From assembly GCA_030407315.1 (NCBI GenBank), contig JALQPE010001850.1, forward strand, positions 1-64,000: 64,000 nucleotides of DNA, in the 5' to 3' direction. The notes under the pieces were generated by a model that worked only from the letters and a program-made list of their open reading frames with translations, was not told the DNA's origin and ran no database searches. The DNA is from Asparagopsis taxiformis. Its lineage: Eukaryota > Rhodophyta > Florideophyceae > Bonnemaisoniales > Bonnemaisoniaceae. Position numbers and translations under genes: made by a program. Shown here in pieces: positions 42,219 to 53,160 of the stretch; positions within the stretch are counted from its first letter, which is position 1; each line of letters opens with the position of its first letter.

Positions 42219-43260
42219 TCATCGCCTGCTTTGGACCGGAGAATCGCGGTATTGGGTTCTCAGTAAGTTATTTGCGTCAACTTCTTCTGAGAATGCTGCT
42301 AAATTATATCGATCTTGCACTTTCTTGCCTATAAGATGAGAACCAATTCGAGCTTGTCCATCGGCTAGAGATTCATAGACATGGTGGGTGTAATCCCAAT
42401 TTGCAGACTGCACAGCTTCAACCAATCTTTCAGTCGACTCTGTCATCATTGTGTCCGCAGGTATGTCAAGGTCATCTTCACCAACTGGCTCTACTAACGT
42501 TGTTTGCAAGCGATTCCACAGCAAGAATTCCGTGGGCAGTAATCAGGGCCCAAAGAATGGCGAAGAATCCAGTCTGCGAAGTCATGCTGGATGGTAGCAG
42601 AATCAACCAAAGATAGGTGAAAATGCTTTGATGATTGGTGTAACTTTGTACGACTGGGAACCTCTTGATGTTTTTCAGCTTGCTCATAATGTAGCCGAGC
42701 ATGTAGAATCGGATATAAACTGTGACCATGAGTGGTAGTGGTACATGTGGTTGCAGATCTGAACTAATTACGCATTCTGAGTAATCTTGACTTGTTATCA
42801 AACGCTCTTCCTCGCTTTGCTTTGTACCAAGATGATCTCTCAGAAATAAGGGTACGTGCACCAAATGCGCAAATATCCTTTCCTTGTCATTCTTGAGCCA
42901 CGTACTGGCTTGATATCCAGTCGTTACTTCCATAATGATCGACCTCAGTTCTTTTTCAAGCTTCGATATAAGTGCTCCGGCATTCTGGTACCTGCCCATC
43001 GCATCTGAAGCTCGGAAAGACGGAATCAAAAAGAGTGAAACCCCAATCTCAAGTAGGATACTATTGTCAATATCTACCGGACTGCACCACTCATTGCCTC
43101 CTTTGTTTCTTCAATCATTATCCTAGGCACACGAAAGACCGTAGGAGATGAATACTGCAGCGACAATCCACAGTGAGATCAAGAACTGCGAAGGCAGTGG
43201 TACTGGCGGTAACTGGTGGAAAATCTGCTTGACAGCATTCTTCATCGTCATCTGAACCGT
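42219..43260 (-). pseudogene. Bestrophin-family chloride channel fragment
   Basis: Minus-strand frames together cover most of a bestrophin/UPF0187 protein. ILLEIGVSLFLIPSFRASDA matches the family's TM region ending in 'FRxNxxYxRW'. A middle with LVHVPLFLRDHLG follows, then YLWLILLPSSMTSQTGFFAI and GILAVESLANNV. After a frameshift near 42525 comes EPVGEDDLDIPADTM, matching the conserved 'EPFGxDxNDLPLD'. An upstream frame with LWIVAAVFISYG may be the first membrane helix. Bestrophins are Ca2+- or volume-linked anion channels. Two or more frame breaks make it non-functional. Confidence 0.7.
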
Positions 43261-43358
43261 GTGACTGTTGCCAACTGGTTGAAGTTTGCACCCAGAATTT
43301 CCTCCAATCCAAGGTGCACTTTTCGCTACCTGTGGATACGCAAGTAGTTGATCAATTG

Positions 43359-43691
43359 TTATTGCGAGCATGAGACGGAAACAAACTGACGTCGAATCTT
43401 TCCATTCACTAAAACGGTGCTCTGCGAAGTGAACTTTGCAAATCCAAAGTAGACATCAACGCCGAGCTTGCGCATGTAACTCGATGCAGCATCTGCCTCG
43501 CTAATATGCGAACGAATAGTCCTCAGACGTTTCATAGTCTGTGCGGAATCAACCGACGCGGTGACATCAAACGAAATACCCGACTCTTCCAGGTGCTTTG
43601 TACTCTTAACTGTATGCGCGAGGTTGGCGTCATGGATGGGCGATTTGGACGGCACAAAACCGGGCTTGAGACAATCACCACATAGTCGCAT
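43359..43691 (-). pseudogene. Mercuric-reductase-like flavoprotein fragment
   Basis: GDCLKPGFVPSK aligns with the redox motif GxCxxxGCVPSK of pyridine nucleotide-disulfide oxidoreductases; the second cysteine is Phe here. Further on, RLRTIRSHISEADAASSYM and LGVDVYFGFAKF match the helix and strand that follow in mercuric-reductase-like enzymes (VRxIRxxIxxxDS...LGVDVxxGxGxF). The N-terminal FAD GxGxxG segment and the rest of the enzyme are missing. Confidence 0.65.
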
Positions 43692-45541
43692 TGGTCGGCA
43701 TGGGCGGTTGTGGCATACAACATGTCTCAGACAGCTTGCTCGTCTGCCGCAAATCTGCTCTCAGTTTCAACACGGCATCTGGTTCATTCAGCTCGGACAG
43801 GGCGCCGCCGTACAATCTCTCCTCCGTCAATTCCGTGCACTAGTTTAGCGTACCTTCCCACGCTGGTTTCCACATTTTGAACAAATGGACGCGTCGGAGG
43901 AGCAGCACGAAGCCCTGCTCATCGACCTGTTCGACCGTCTATCAGCCAAGCGTTTCCTCGTCATGTTCGATAATGTCGCTGATGACCGAAACAGCGTTTA
44001 AAAACTCGTGGCCAAGTTCTGCTCGCAGGTGTGCTCATTACGCACAAATCGTTTCAAAGTTCTCACACCTACCAGATCCGTTCAAGTCATTCTCAACACT
44101 ATCCACGACAAGATTGTATACGTCAGTGGGTCACGAGACCGCCAGGGAAATTCTTTGCCATTCTGCTACGATTGACATATCTGCCACTGACGATTTCTCT
44201 CCAACAATCAGCGAAGCAATTCACGACATTATAGCCAGATGCCACTGTCTCCCACTCGCGCCTGCAGTTGCTGGAACCTCTGTTCGTCTGGCAATCACGC
44301 AGCAGCACAAAAACACGAACAGAACTTCTGGGTGCAATAACGTTCAAGGCTGCGAAGAAACTTTGCACAACTTGGAAATGGCGTTGGACCCGATCATGAT
44401 GAATTGTTCGCATCGCTCAAATCCAGCGTACAATTTCTGGCCACCAAACGCAGCAGTGCAGAAATCGCAATTGGACAAGCCGTCTCGTCGCCATGTGTAC
44501 TCCCGAAGCAAATGTGGATCCCGTTGGATGATCTCGCCATAAGGTGGCATGTCGGTGACTCGCGTGCGGAGAGCATCCTCGATCTGCTTGCTGATAATAA
44601 CCTTTGCTCATGCGAGTTTAGCGATGATGGCAATGCAAAAGGTTTGCGATTACACTACCTTGTGCATGAGGTTTGCACAGTTTCAGCCGTGGAGAACGAA
44701 GGCACCGTCATTGGCATGCAATGATTGTTGAAAAATATTGTCGCGAATTGGGTACAGATATGTACCAAGGACATTTGAACCTCGATTCGTTTGTCAAGAC
44801 GAGAGATTTCAATAGCGCAAGATACAACTTCGTGTCCTAAACGTCTGGAATGTGAGCAACCCGTCAAACGGCGCCGATCTCGTGTATTGATTACGGAATC
44901 ATCTCATGACCAGAGTAGTTTCGCTGTTACTTGGCGAAGATGAATCCGAACTGTTCCAATTTTCACATCCCAGCGATATTATATTCGCCCGGCGAACGCA
45001 GCGACGGATGGATATATGCAGCGATTTCAAAGAATCTTACGCTGGTTTCTTGGAAAACGTAACAGCGTAAGGAGTGTCTGCAAATGGTTCGACCTTGGTC
45101 ACGCATTGTGAATCTTCTATACAAGTAAAGTTGCACCATGCAGAGGATGCATGTACAATGAGGAACCATGTGATCGCAGGGTTCAAACTGAAGACGGAAA
45201 ATAGTGGCCTTCACCAAATCGCTGTGCCGGACGGTCAGGCTCTCATAGCGTACACGCTGTACTTCGAGAACTCAGCGATCTACGTCGTGGATGAACGCAA
45301 CGGAGCGACAGCTCAGCGTCTACAAATGTTGGACAATCGGTTGCAAGCAGTGAAAGCAGGCCAGGATGAGCAGTCGGCTGAGCTACTTCGTGAAACCGCA
45401 ATGCGCTTCAATCATGATGGAACTTGCTTGGTTGCGAAAGTGATGAATTTCAAGACTGATCGCGTAGGGGATTTTGCATGGAGTACATTGATAGGGGGCA
45501 AAAGTCTTCAGCAGATGCAGTGCAACTCGGGACGAGTTTAG
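43670..45541 (+). pseudogene. NB-ARC STAND ATPase pseudogene
   Basis: Fragments in different frames, in the correct order for NB-ARC: HIVALVGMGGCG (P-loop, about 43682-43717) followed by IQ where KT is expected; FQHGIWFIQLG; KRFLVMFDNVAD (Walker B, about 43950); HDIIARCHCLPLAPAVAG (GLPLA motif, about 44220-44275); and a winged-helix-like part at 44404-44670 (VLPKQMWIPLDDLAIRW ... LHYLVHEVC). The C-terminal frame 45074-45541 may be the start of a repeat domain. NB-ARC proteins are signalling switches in immunity and cell death. Multiple frameshifts and stops. Confidence 0.7.
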
Positions 45542-46060
45542 AAGGTGACGGTGAAATAATGACTGCGACTCGCATAGTCTGCAGGACGTGAGGCCGCGCC
45601 ACACGACAGACTCGAAACGAACGAGTAGTCTGAGATTCCGAACGAGGTGTGAACGGAAGTGAATTGGATGACGTATTGCGGTCGACGAGCGATACGGGCG
45701 TGACAGCTGCAACCGCAAAACAACGATTAAAAACAAAAGAAAAATTTGGAGTCTATCCAATCACTGACCAGTATTAAAGTGCTTCACTCTGAGCATCCAA
45801 ACACAAGGGCAGGCGATGCGGAACGCGTGACACGGGGCGGATCTGGAGAGAGAAAGAGATCAATTACAGAGACACTTGATGGAGCATCTGACAGCAGTTT
45901 TCTGGCGTCGACCACCAAAATGGAGCACATCAAACTTCATTTGAATGTTTCTTCAATTCCCGGCATCGAGGAAGCAAAAGCGGAGACCTACCCGACGGTC
46001 GTAAGAATGACTTGAAAGTGGGGCACCAGCGGTTTCTTCCTTGGCAGACGACTCTGCCTA
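45542..46060. other. Right margin of captured region in element A
   Basis: About 0.5 kb between the NB-ARC remnant and the pol stop codon. A 90-codon frame at 45746-46015 is unrecognised. No inverted terminal repeat or Helitron-like end was found at the junction. Confidence 0.4.
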
Positions 46061-49000
46061 TTACGCTTCTTTCATCGTCGATACGAGAGAAAACCCAACT
46101 TTCCGCTTATTCTCGCTTCGCAATTTTTGGCGCGACTTTTCTTGATTACGCTTTTTGCGGCGAAAGCGAGCCACAAATGCTGGCGGGATGCTAGCTGCGG
46201 GTTCCCAGGTATCATCAGCTTTCGTGTAACCGTACCACCGCACTTTGAACAGGGTTTCACCTTGTTCCCCCTTTCTCTCTTCCAAGAGCCTCTCTATCGG
46301 ATATTCGGTTTCTGAGCGACGGCTTCCGCTGCGTCCCGTATGGGCCTTACTAATACCTTTTGTGGGCCGCGAAGTCCTCTTTTGCGACTTGCCTGTGCGA
46401 GCGCTCCGGCGCAACGGTGTGTTCTTTCGCACAATATTCCGAGGGCTTCTCCGTGCGCTGCCTTCTTCGTGTTTGTTGGCCTGCGAACGCTCGAGTTCGG
46501 AGCTTAAGTTACCCTTCGAGGTTTTGGACAATTCTTCCCCCATTGTGGTCAAAGATGGACATGTAGGGATAGGTACTTCCGCAATCTCCTTATCCATTAT
46601 GGTTTCTCGTTCGGCTCGGCTGTTCACCCGCGACGCTCCCAAGGTGGTAAAATGCTGGTGATCTCCCGAGCCCATAGAAACGTCATTTGGGCCCTCCGAT
46701 TTGTTCAAGCCTTTTGGGCTCAGTTCTTCGTGAGTAATGCCATTTGGGCCATTTTCGATATCCGCAGCGCTCTCCGGTTTCTTGTCCGCCTCATTCCTTG
46801 TGGGATTCGTTACCTCGTCCCTCTCAGGCTCCGTAACCTTTGCGTCTGTAAGGGGATTCGGGGCTGGCCTCACGCGGTCGGAACTGACCCGTTCCGGGAT
46901 ATCGTCTATGAGAATGTCCAACGTATGACCGTTATTGGTTATCACCGGGTATGGCCCGAATGACTGGAAGTCCAATTTGTTGCGAGCGCGTCCCAGAATA
47001 GTTATCTCCTGCGAGGTTCCTTTCAGGTCTAGATACACTTGATCCCCTGCGCGTAAATTCCGATTAGGTGAGCGGACGTTTTTGTCGAAGTCCTTCTTGT
47101 AGCGTTCCTGAGCCTTGTTCAGAGAGCGATTTGCTTTTGCCAGCATAGTTCCGAAACGCCCCCTCCAGGTTTCTCTCGTCCAAGCGTTGCGGTCCTCCTC
47201 CAATTGGAGGTCCTCCACACCCAGACTCGGTGGGGCTCGCGTTAGCGTCAACTCGAAGGGAGTAGTATTTGTTGCCCGATGAACGCATCGGTTGTACGCA
47301 TATGCGAGCATAGCGAGATACTCGTCCCAGTTTTTCTGATCTTCTGAAACGTAATGTCGTAACATTGATGCGAGCGTGCGGTTAAACCGCTCTACCTGCC
47401 CGTTTGTCTGCGGGTGGTAGGTAGTCGTGGTTATCGGCTTGATGTTCAGCATGCGGCACATGTCTAAAAATAGTTTAGACGTGAACTGCGGGCCGTTATC
47501 GGATAAAATGGATTTCGGCGCTCCGTATACAAACACCCATTCCTCCACAAAGGCTTTCGCCACTAGATGAGACTTGATGGACGCCATCGGTACCAGGCGA
47601 CACAACTTCGAGAATCGGTCCATTATGACAAGGACGTGTAATCTTCCCTTTGTAGTCCTAGGGAGCGGTCCTAGTATGTCAATTGCGATCTCCTCCAAGG
47701 GATATGTCGCTGGAAATAACTGCAGCGGGTTGGTATGCCGCGACAATTGGACACGGTCTCTGGCGCATGTCTCGCAACCCCTCACAGTCGCATACACTTC
47801 AACGATCATTGACGGCCAGTAGAGGTTTTGCTTAAGGGTTTCGTACATTCGCCGAATCCCAGGGTGTCCTGCAATGGCCGAAAAATGGTAAGCCTTGAGT
47901 AAGCGAGGGCGAAGTGTTTCTGGGACCACGACTTGAACGCTTCGGGTCCTCGGGTGGGTGCGAACCAGCACCCCTTCTGTCGTCAAAGCGTATTCGGTTC
48001 GTTCTCCCCGTTCCATCCTTCCCTGGATGGTCTGGCATAGGTCGTCTCTGCTTTGCTCGACTACCCATTCGTCGCGTGAAATAGCGATTGGTAGGGCCTG
48101 TGTGAGATTTACAAAACACGGAACGGATTCACGCAACAGTGCGGGATACATCTCTTCTCCCCATTCTTCGCTGTTGGACGCACCTGCGTCCAATTGTTCG
48201 TCGATCAGGAAGGTTGGAATCTCCTCTTCGATGGGGTACTTATCCGTTCCGGTTGTCCGTAAGCGCGAGAGTGAGTCGGGGACTACATTCTTGACGCCTG
48301 GACGGTATTCGATGTCAAAGTCGAATTCGGCTAGGCGTAACCTCCATCGAGCGAGCCTCCCCTCTGAGGGGGTGATAGATAGGATCCACGTCAGGGCGTT
48401 GTGATCCGTTCTGACGGTGAACCTTGTCCCCTCGAGGTACGGGCGCAGTAGTGATATGGCCCAGAATACCGCCAGACACTCCTTCTCCGTTGTAGAGTAT
48501 CTTCTTTGCGCGTCATTCATGGTTTTACTCCAGTAACCAACCGGGTGGAGAACCTTGTCTTCTTGCTCCTGGAGTAGCGCGCAACCCAACTGGTAATCCG
48601 AAGCATCCACGTCGAGGGTGTAATGCATTCCCGGTTTCGGTAAACATAGTATCGGCGGGGATATTAGCGCTTCCTTCAGTGCGTTGAACGCACCTTGCTG
48701 TTCGACCGATGGGACCCCTAGGCTAGTTGGAGCTCCCTTCTTCAGCAATTCTGTCAGCGGGGCGGCGAGTTTAGCGAAAGACTTCACGAATCTGCGATAT
48801 ACATTACAAGAACCCAGGAAACTTCTCAGTTGAGTCTGCGTGGTGGGGTACTCTGCCCCTTGTATCGCATTCAAGCCCTGTGACAAGACTTCTAGGCGTC
48901 CGGGTCGGATGCGATGGCCTAGGTAGTCGACCTTGCGCCTGAAGAATTCGCTCTTCTTGAACTTCAAGGTCACTCCCGCTTTTCGTAATATCGTTAGTAT

Positions 49001-50632
49001 CTCGTCTACATGAGTCAGGTGCTCTTCCTCTGAGCGGGAGAAGATGATAACATCATCCAGATAGACCAAACAAAAGCGCCATTTTACCGCCGAGAGCAGT
49101 ATATCCAGCGCTCTTTGGAAGGTCGCAGGTGCGTTAGTTAGTCCGAAAGGCATTCGGAGGAACTGGTAGGACCCAACGTGGGCCGTGAAGGTAGTCTTCT
49201 CACGGTCTTCCGGCGCGACAGGGATTTGCCAATAGCCGCTATTGCAATCCAAGGTTGTGAAAATGCATGCTTCTCCAAGCGAATCGATGCAGTCATCCAT
49301 CCGGGGTATGGGGTATGCATCTTTCACCGTAACGGAGTTTAGTTTCCGGTAATCGACGCAAAAGCGGGAGGATCCATCCTTTTTGGGCACCACCACCACC
49401 GGGCTAGCCCATTCTGATTGCGCCGGTTCGATGACTCCGGCATCGAGCATTTCTTGTATCTGGGCGGAAATCACCTCCCGGTTTTTGTGACCGGCTCGGT
49501 AAGGTGCCTGGCGAATTGGGCGGACACCGGCGTGGAGCTGAATGCGGTGCTCCGTGGCGGCTATTTCTCCCAGGTGGCCGCTCCACATGGTAGAGTGCCG
49601 CCGCAGCATTTGGAGGATACGGTTCTTCAATGATTTGTCCTTCAGTTCCATGTCGGTGAGTAGGTTCTGTTCCCAGTCATCTGCATCATTCGGCTTTCCT
49701 AGCCTAGAGGTTTCCTTCGGCTGCTCGTCTGGAGCTGGATTTCCTTTGGGTTTCTGGCCCTGTAGGGTGAGTATGGCAGGTGGTGGACCATCAGTATGTC
49801 CCATGACCATCCCTTTTGGTAGCCATACGTCGCGGCCGCCGAAGTTCATAACCTGCACTCCAAAGGGCACCAATGGCCGGATGGTTGCGATGCCATTGAG
49901 CATTTGGACTTGGCGGTTATCCGATAATTCCTTATAGGGCACCATGACTTGGAGTCCCTCCGTGCGGGCAACGACTGGTACTCTTGTGGCGGTTCCAGGG
50001 CGCAGGAGAGTCCTCTTGGCGATTCGTATTGTCCTGTCAACACCGTCGTTTCTCGTCCTTGCAGTATTGGGTCTTAGCCGTTCTGGGCGCTTCGTCCACC
50101 CTATCGGCACCCGTTCTTGAGTCCGCTGCAGTACCATTACCTTCTGTTTTGGTAGTATGGCTTCGACGGCTGCGTTGATGAAGTCGCAGCCCAGGATACA
50201 GGACACTGATAGCTGCTCCACTACAATAAACCGTTGACGCAGAGACGATCTTCCGACTTGGATTGGTATTGTTGCTAACGCAATTGGCGGCATGCGCTTC
50301 CCATTAGCGTCCAGGACGTGCACCCCTGCGGGTAATAAATCCAACGGATAGCGTTCTTTCCAGTCTGCCGGTAGGCATGACTCCTTGAACACGCTCAAGC
50401 TAGCACCAGTGTCCAGAATTGCTGGTACGTGTGCGTATTTTTCACTCTTGAGAGCGAAAAGGACGTCCACGCGGTAGTTCTTTGTTCCGACGGCTAGGAC
50501 AGGAACATCGGTCCGAGGCGATGCATCGGGTGAGATGGCAACCTCTTGGTCCTGTGTGGTGGGGATAGGAGGACGAGTCGCCGGCGAATCCTCGTCCCCC
50601 TCGGTGACCCCTATCTCTTCCTGAGTCACCAT
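46061..50632 (-). CDS. Element A pol polyprotein (PR-RT-RNaseH-INT-chromodomain), intact
   Basis: 1523 residues. In order: aspartic protease with ILDTGAS (about 72); reverse transcriptase with SRFCVDYRKLN, MPFGLTNAPATFQ and LVYLDDV (about 520); RNase H with TLDVDASDYQ, TEKECLAV and RTDHNAL; integrase zinc region HFSAIAGHPG ... CETCARD (about 920-955); catalytic core AIDILGPL, LSDNGPQF and NGQVERFNR giving D-D-E; a GPY-like module (SFGPYPVI); and a C-terminal chromodomain YPIERLLEERKG ... FKVRWYGYTKADDTWEP (about 1425-1480). This is the order of Ty3/gypsy chromoviruses. The frame is -1 relative to gag and open for about 60 nt before the Met, overlapping the end of gag, so a -1 frameshift could make Gag-Pol. 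Confidence 0.95.
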   Translation of the reverse strand: MVTQEEIGVTEGDEDSPATRPPIPTTQDQEVAISPDASPRTDVPVLAVGTKNYRVDVLFALKSEKYAHVPAILDTGASLSVFKESCLPADWKERYPLDLLPAGVHVLDANGKRMPPIALATIPIQVGRSSLRQRFIVVEQLSVSCILGCDFINAAVEAILPKQKVMVLQRTQERVPIGWTKRPERLRPNTARTRNDGVDRTIRIAKRTLLRPGTATRVPVVARTEGLQVMVPYKELSDNRQVQMLNGIATIRPLVPFGVQVMNFGGRDVWLPKGMVMGHTDGPPPAILTLQGQKPKGNPAPDEQPKETSRLGKPNDADDWEQNLLTDMELKDKSLKNRILQMLRRHSTMWSGHLGEIAATEHRIQLHAGVRPIRQAPYRAGHKNREVISAQIQEMLDAGVIEPAQSEWASPVVVVPKKDGSSRFCVDYRKLNSVTVKDAYPIPRMDDCIDSLGEACIFTTLDCNSGYWQIPVAPEDREKTTFTAHVGSYQFLRMPFGLTNAPATFQRALDILLSAVKWRFCLVYLDDVIIFSRSEEEHLTHVDEILTILRKAGVTLKFKKSEFFRRKVDYLGHRIRPGRLEVLSQGLNAIQGAEYPTTQTQLRSFLGSCNVYRRFVKSFAKLAAPLTELLKKGAPTSLGVPSVEQQGAFNALKEALISPPILCLPKPGMHYTLDVDASDYQLGCALLQEQEDKVLHPVGYWSKTMNDAQRRYSTTEKECLAVFWAISLLRPYLEGTRFTVRTDHNALTWILSITPSEGRLARWRLRLAEFDFDIEYRPGVKNVVPDSLSRLRTTGTDKYPIEEEIPTFLIDEQLDAGASNSEEWGEEMYPALLRESVPCFVNLTQALPIAISRDEWVVEQSRDDLCQTIQGRMERGERTEYALTTEGVLVRTHPRTRSVQVVVPETLRPRLLKAYHFSAIAGHPGIRRMYETLKQNLYWPSMIVEVYATVRGCETCARDRVQLSRHTNPLQLFPATYPLEEIAIDILGPLPRTTKGRLHVLVIMDRFSKLCRLVPMASIKSHLVAKAFVEEWVFVYGAPKSILSDNGPQFTSKLFLDMCRMLNIKPITTTTYHPQTNGQVERFNRTLASMLRHYVSEDQKNWDEYLAMLAYAYNRCVHRATNTTPFELTLTRAPPSLGVEDLQLEEDRNAWTRETWRGRFGTMLAKANRSLNKAQERYKKDFDKNVRSPNRNLRAGDQVYLDLKGTSQEITILGRARNKLDFQSFGPYPVITNNGHTLDILIDDIPERVSSDRVRPAPNPLTDAKVTEPERDEVTNPTRNEADKKPESAADIENGPNGITHEELSPKGLNKSEGPNDVSMGSGDHQHFTTLGASRVNSRAERETIMDKEIAEVPIPTCPSLTTMGEELSKTSKGNLSSELERSQANKHEEGSARRSPRNIVRKNTPLRRSARTGKSQKRTSRPTKGISKAHTGRSGSRRSETEYPIERLLEERKGEQGETLFKVRWYGYTKADDTWEPAASIPPAFVARFRRKKRNQEKSRQKLRSENKRKVGFSLVSTMKEA

Positions 50633-50649
50633 AGCCGGAGCCCCCTCCC

Positions 50650-52875
50650 CTACTGGTTCTCCGGCTGGTCGTTTTCCGTCAACTCGAGAGAGTCGGAGGA
50701 GGACCCGCTACCGAAGTTCTCCTGTTCGGCTCCCCCTTCCTCCTCTTGGATAGTGAGAGCGCGCAAAAACGCGAGCTCTTGTCGGTTGTACGGTTCCTTC
50801 GCCTGGGCATCTCTTATTGCCATGCGTAACTCTTGTGGCAACATCCGACATTGGGTCATCACGTGGCCCATCTTACGGCAAATGAGACACTTTAACGGCG
50901 GCCTGGTTGCACCCCCTTGCGGTTTCGGCGGGTAGCCCGGGCGAGCGTGTTCCTTTTGCTGGCTTGGGCGACGCGCGAAATTCACGCCATTATAAGCCCC
51001 GCCCTGTTCGGCGAAATTCACGGGCTTCGGCTGTCTTGCGGGTATCTCGTCTTGGCGTAACCCGTTGTCTCCCGGGTTTCTCGGTGCCGTTGTCGGCGGT
51101 GACTCCGACGATGCCGGAGTGCCGGTACCCATGCCTACTGTTAGTATCGCATTTTCGTTACCCATGGGATAGTCTTCGGAGTCCAGCGAAATGGTGTTAA
51201 CTCGCCTTGCGCTTTTGACTGGCGGCAAGTTCGTCCGAAAACGGTTATGAATGCGGTGAGTTTCCCGAGCGGTGTCGCCGAGACTCTGGGCTCTCATTCT
51301 TACATCTTGAAATGACATGCGGGGGTTCCTCGCGACATCGTCGCGGACCACGTGCTGCGAATATGACGAAAGCCCGTCGATATATGCGGCCATCAGTGAA
51401 CGTTCTTGGAATGCGTCCCCGCAACGGAGTGCCGCTTTCCTGAGGCGGAAAGCAAATTGGTCTTCGCTTTCACCGACGACCTGACGCATTTGCGTGACTT
51501 CTCGGAAAGATGCCTGCAGGACCGATTCCTTCGCATAAGCGAGAAGTAGCCAGTTAACTGCCTCGGGGTAAGAGTAGATCACATCCACCCCGGGGCGGGC
51601 GTCTTCGAAGCCAGTGCCACGGCCCACATATGATAGCATTGTCTCCCGGGCTTCGCCTCCCATGAAGTATTTCATTAGGGGCAGGGCAGCACCCTCGGCC
51701 ACGCCCGTTTCGTCACATGCGAATTTAAAGTTTTTGAGGAAAGCTAGTACGGCGATCGGGTCCTCACCGGTAAATATGGGTACCGTCATGACATGCTTGA
51801 GTTGGCGAGCTGTCTTGGACAAGCCCTGTGCCACTTCGTCATCATATCGACTATCGCGCTTGCGTAAGCGGTAAGTACGGTACGATAAAACCTTGGTGAA
51901 GCGTTCGTTTAGCGGCTTCAGTTCGATCAGGCCCGGATACACGTCGTCGCCAAGGGTACCCCCATGCGGCGAGGGTACTTCTTGGGTGACACCCGAGGCT
52001 TCTCGCATGAGATTCAACCAACGGCGGGTGTCTTCGTGCTCTTGGTCCATTACCACTTTGGGTAATTCGGTTGGCGCGGCAATGCACTCCTGCTGCGGTT
52101 CCTTCGTCACCTCCTGTGGTGACGCTTGCACTGATTCCTCAACCCGAGTAATTGCTAGCGTCTCTTGCACGAGGCGCGCGACCTCCTCCGGTAGGGTTGA
52201 TTCCATTTCCCTGCGTGCCCACCGCATGACCGCGGGCTCCAGTTGCCTTAAGAGGATAGGTAGTATCTCCGCTACGAGTGATGCCTTCATGTCTTCGTAG
52301 GACTGCCGGGGGTTGACCCGGGCCTCTTGATCTATCTCCTCGCGAGCGATTTCTCTGGCGATTGCTCGCGCTTGTTTGACGTTGACGGATTCCGAACTTC
52401 TTTCCCTGCCCCTTCCCGTTACGGAAGACGGCTTTTTCGGAGGCTTATCCGGAAAGGCAAAAATCGACGGCAGCGATTCTATCTCCAAATTTGGTAATGA
52501 TCCGGCCGTGACGGCGGGTTCCATGGCTACTGGCACCCCCGTTTCTGGTCCCGCCGATGCGCTCGGCTGACCGACAGTGGAGCGAGGGTCCGTGGTCAGG
52601 TCCACCCTGACCGGAAGATCGGACTTCACCTCCGTCTGCTTCGGAGATGAGAACTCCAATCGTTGCACCGGGTTGCCGTTACCGGATTCCGGCGAATTTT
52701 TCGACGACGCGGCCGATGCTGCCCTTCGCTGCGAGCGCGTTCGTGGCGAGCGCATGGGCGGAATGCTTGCGGGTCCCCTTCTCGGTTTTCCGCTAGTTTG
52801 CGCCGTCTTTGATGACGACGCTTCCTTCGCCTTGGCCAACGAGCTGGCCGTAGGGCGATTCACGTTCGGTGACAT
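50650..52875 (-). CDS. Element A Gag, intact
   Basis: 741 residues. A Ser/Pro/Lys-rich N-terminus (~220) is followed by helical capsid-like segments. The region around VLSYRTYRLRKRD and the retrotransposon-gag core (LAFLKNFKFACDETGVAEG, then RETMLSYVGRG) are shared with element B. A single CCHC knuckle, CLICRKMGHVMTQC (about 660), binds RNA. The acidic C-terminus ends 17 bp before the pol Met. It forms the virus-like particle for reverse transcription. Confidence 0.9.
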   Translation of the reverse strand: MSPNVNRPTASSLAKAKEASSSKTAQTSGKPRRGPASIPPMRSPRTRSQRRAASAASSKNSPESGNGNPVQRLEFSSPKQTEVKSDLPVRVDLTTDPRSTVGQPSASAGPETGVPVAMEPAVTAGSLPNLEIESLPSIFAFPDKPPKKPSSVTGRGRERSSESVNVKQARAIAREIAREEIDQEARVNPRQSYEDMKASLVAEILPILLRQLEPAVMRWARREMESTLPEEVARLVQETLAITRVEESVQASPQEVTKEPQQECIAAPTELPKVVMDQEHEDTRRWLNLMREASGVTQEVPSPHGGTLGDDVYPGLIELKPLNERFTKVLSYRTYRLRKRDSRYDDEVAQGLSKTARQLKHVMTVPIFTGEDPIAVLAFLKNFKFACDETGVAEGAALPLMKYFMGGEARETMLSYVGRGTGFEDARPGVDVIYSYPEAVNWLLLAYAKESVLQASFREVTQMRQVVGESEDQFAFRLRKAALRCGDAFQERSLMAAYIDGLSSYSQHVVRDDVARNPRMSFQDVRMRAQSLGDTARETHRIHNRFRTNLPPVKSARRVNTISLDSEDYPMGNENAILTVGMGTGTPASSESPPTTAPRNPGDNGLRQDEIPARQPKPVNFAEQGGAYNGVNFARRPSQQKEHARPGYPPKPQGGATRPPLKCLICRKMGHVMTQCRMLPQELRMAIRDAQAKEPYNRQELAFLRALTIQEEEGGAEQENFGSGSSSDSLELTENDQPENQ

Positions 52876-53139
52876 AACTGCTTTGTGTTAGAACGCAATT
52901 GACTTGTTGAGGTTATTCTTCTCCAAGGGTTTTACGTCTGTCGACGGTTATCACTACGACGCGTGGTCGATTTACGGTGACCTGCGATCCAACCTCAGTG
53001 GATCGGCTTACTCACAATTTTCCTAATTGGTAAGGAATTTGTATCTTCACGCTGATACGCGATCTTCACGCTGATAAGCGGTGTATCAAGCCCACTCGGC
53101 GAAATGTTCTTGCAACTTGTGTAACTTGATCTTTCCGGA

Positions 53140-53157
53140 TTCTAGGTCGAGAGACCA
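53140..53157 (-). other. Primer-binding site of element A
   Basis: On the minus strand TGGTCTCTCGACCTAGAA, three bases inside the 5' LTR end. Identical to the element B PBS. The complementary tRNA end has some similarity to tRNA-Tyr 3' ends; this is a guess. Confidence 0.75.
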
Positions 53158-53160
53158 GAA

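Noticed and set aside
43532..43723. Minus-strand ORF reading DQCDYVVIVSSP, considered as the flavoprotein N-terminus
   Set aside because: It is antisense to the NB-ARC P-loop and in a different frame from the GDCLKPGFVPSK segment.
53041..53095. Short direct repeat GATCTTCACGCTGATA next to LTR A, considered as CRISPR-like or regulatory array
   Set aside because: Only two near-adjacent copies, no spacers; ordinary leader-region repeat.
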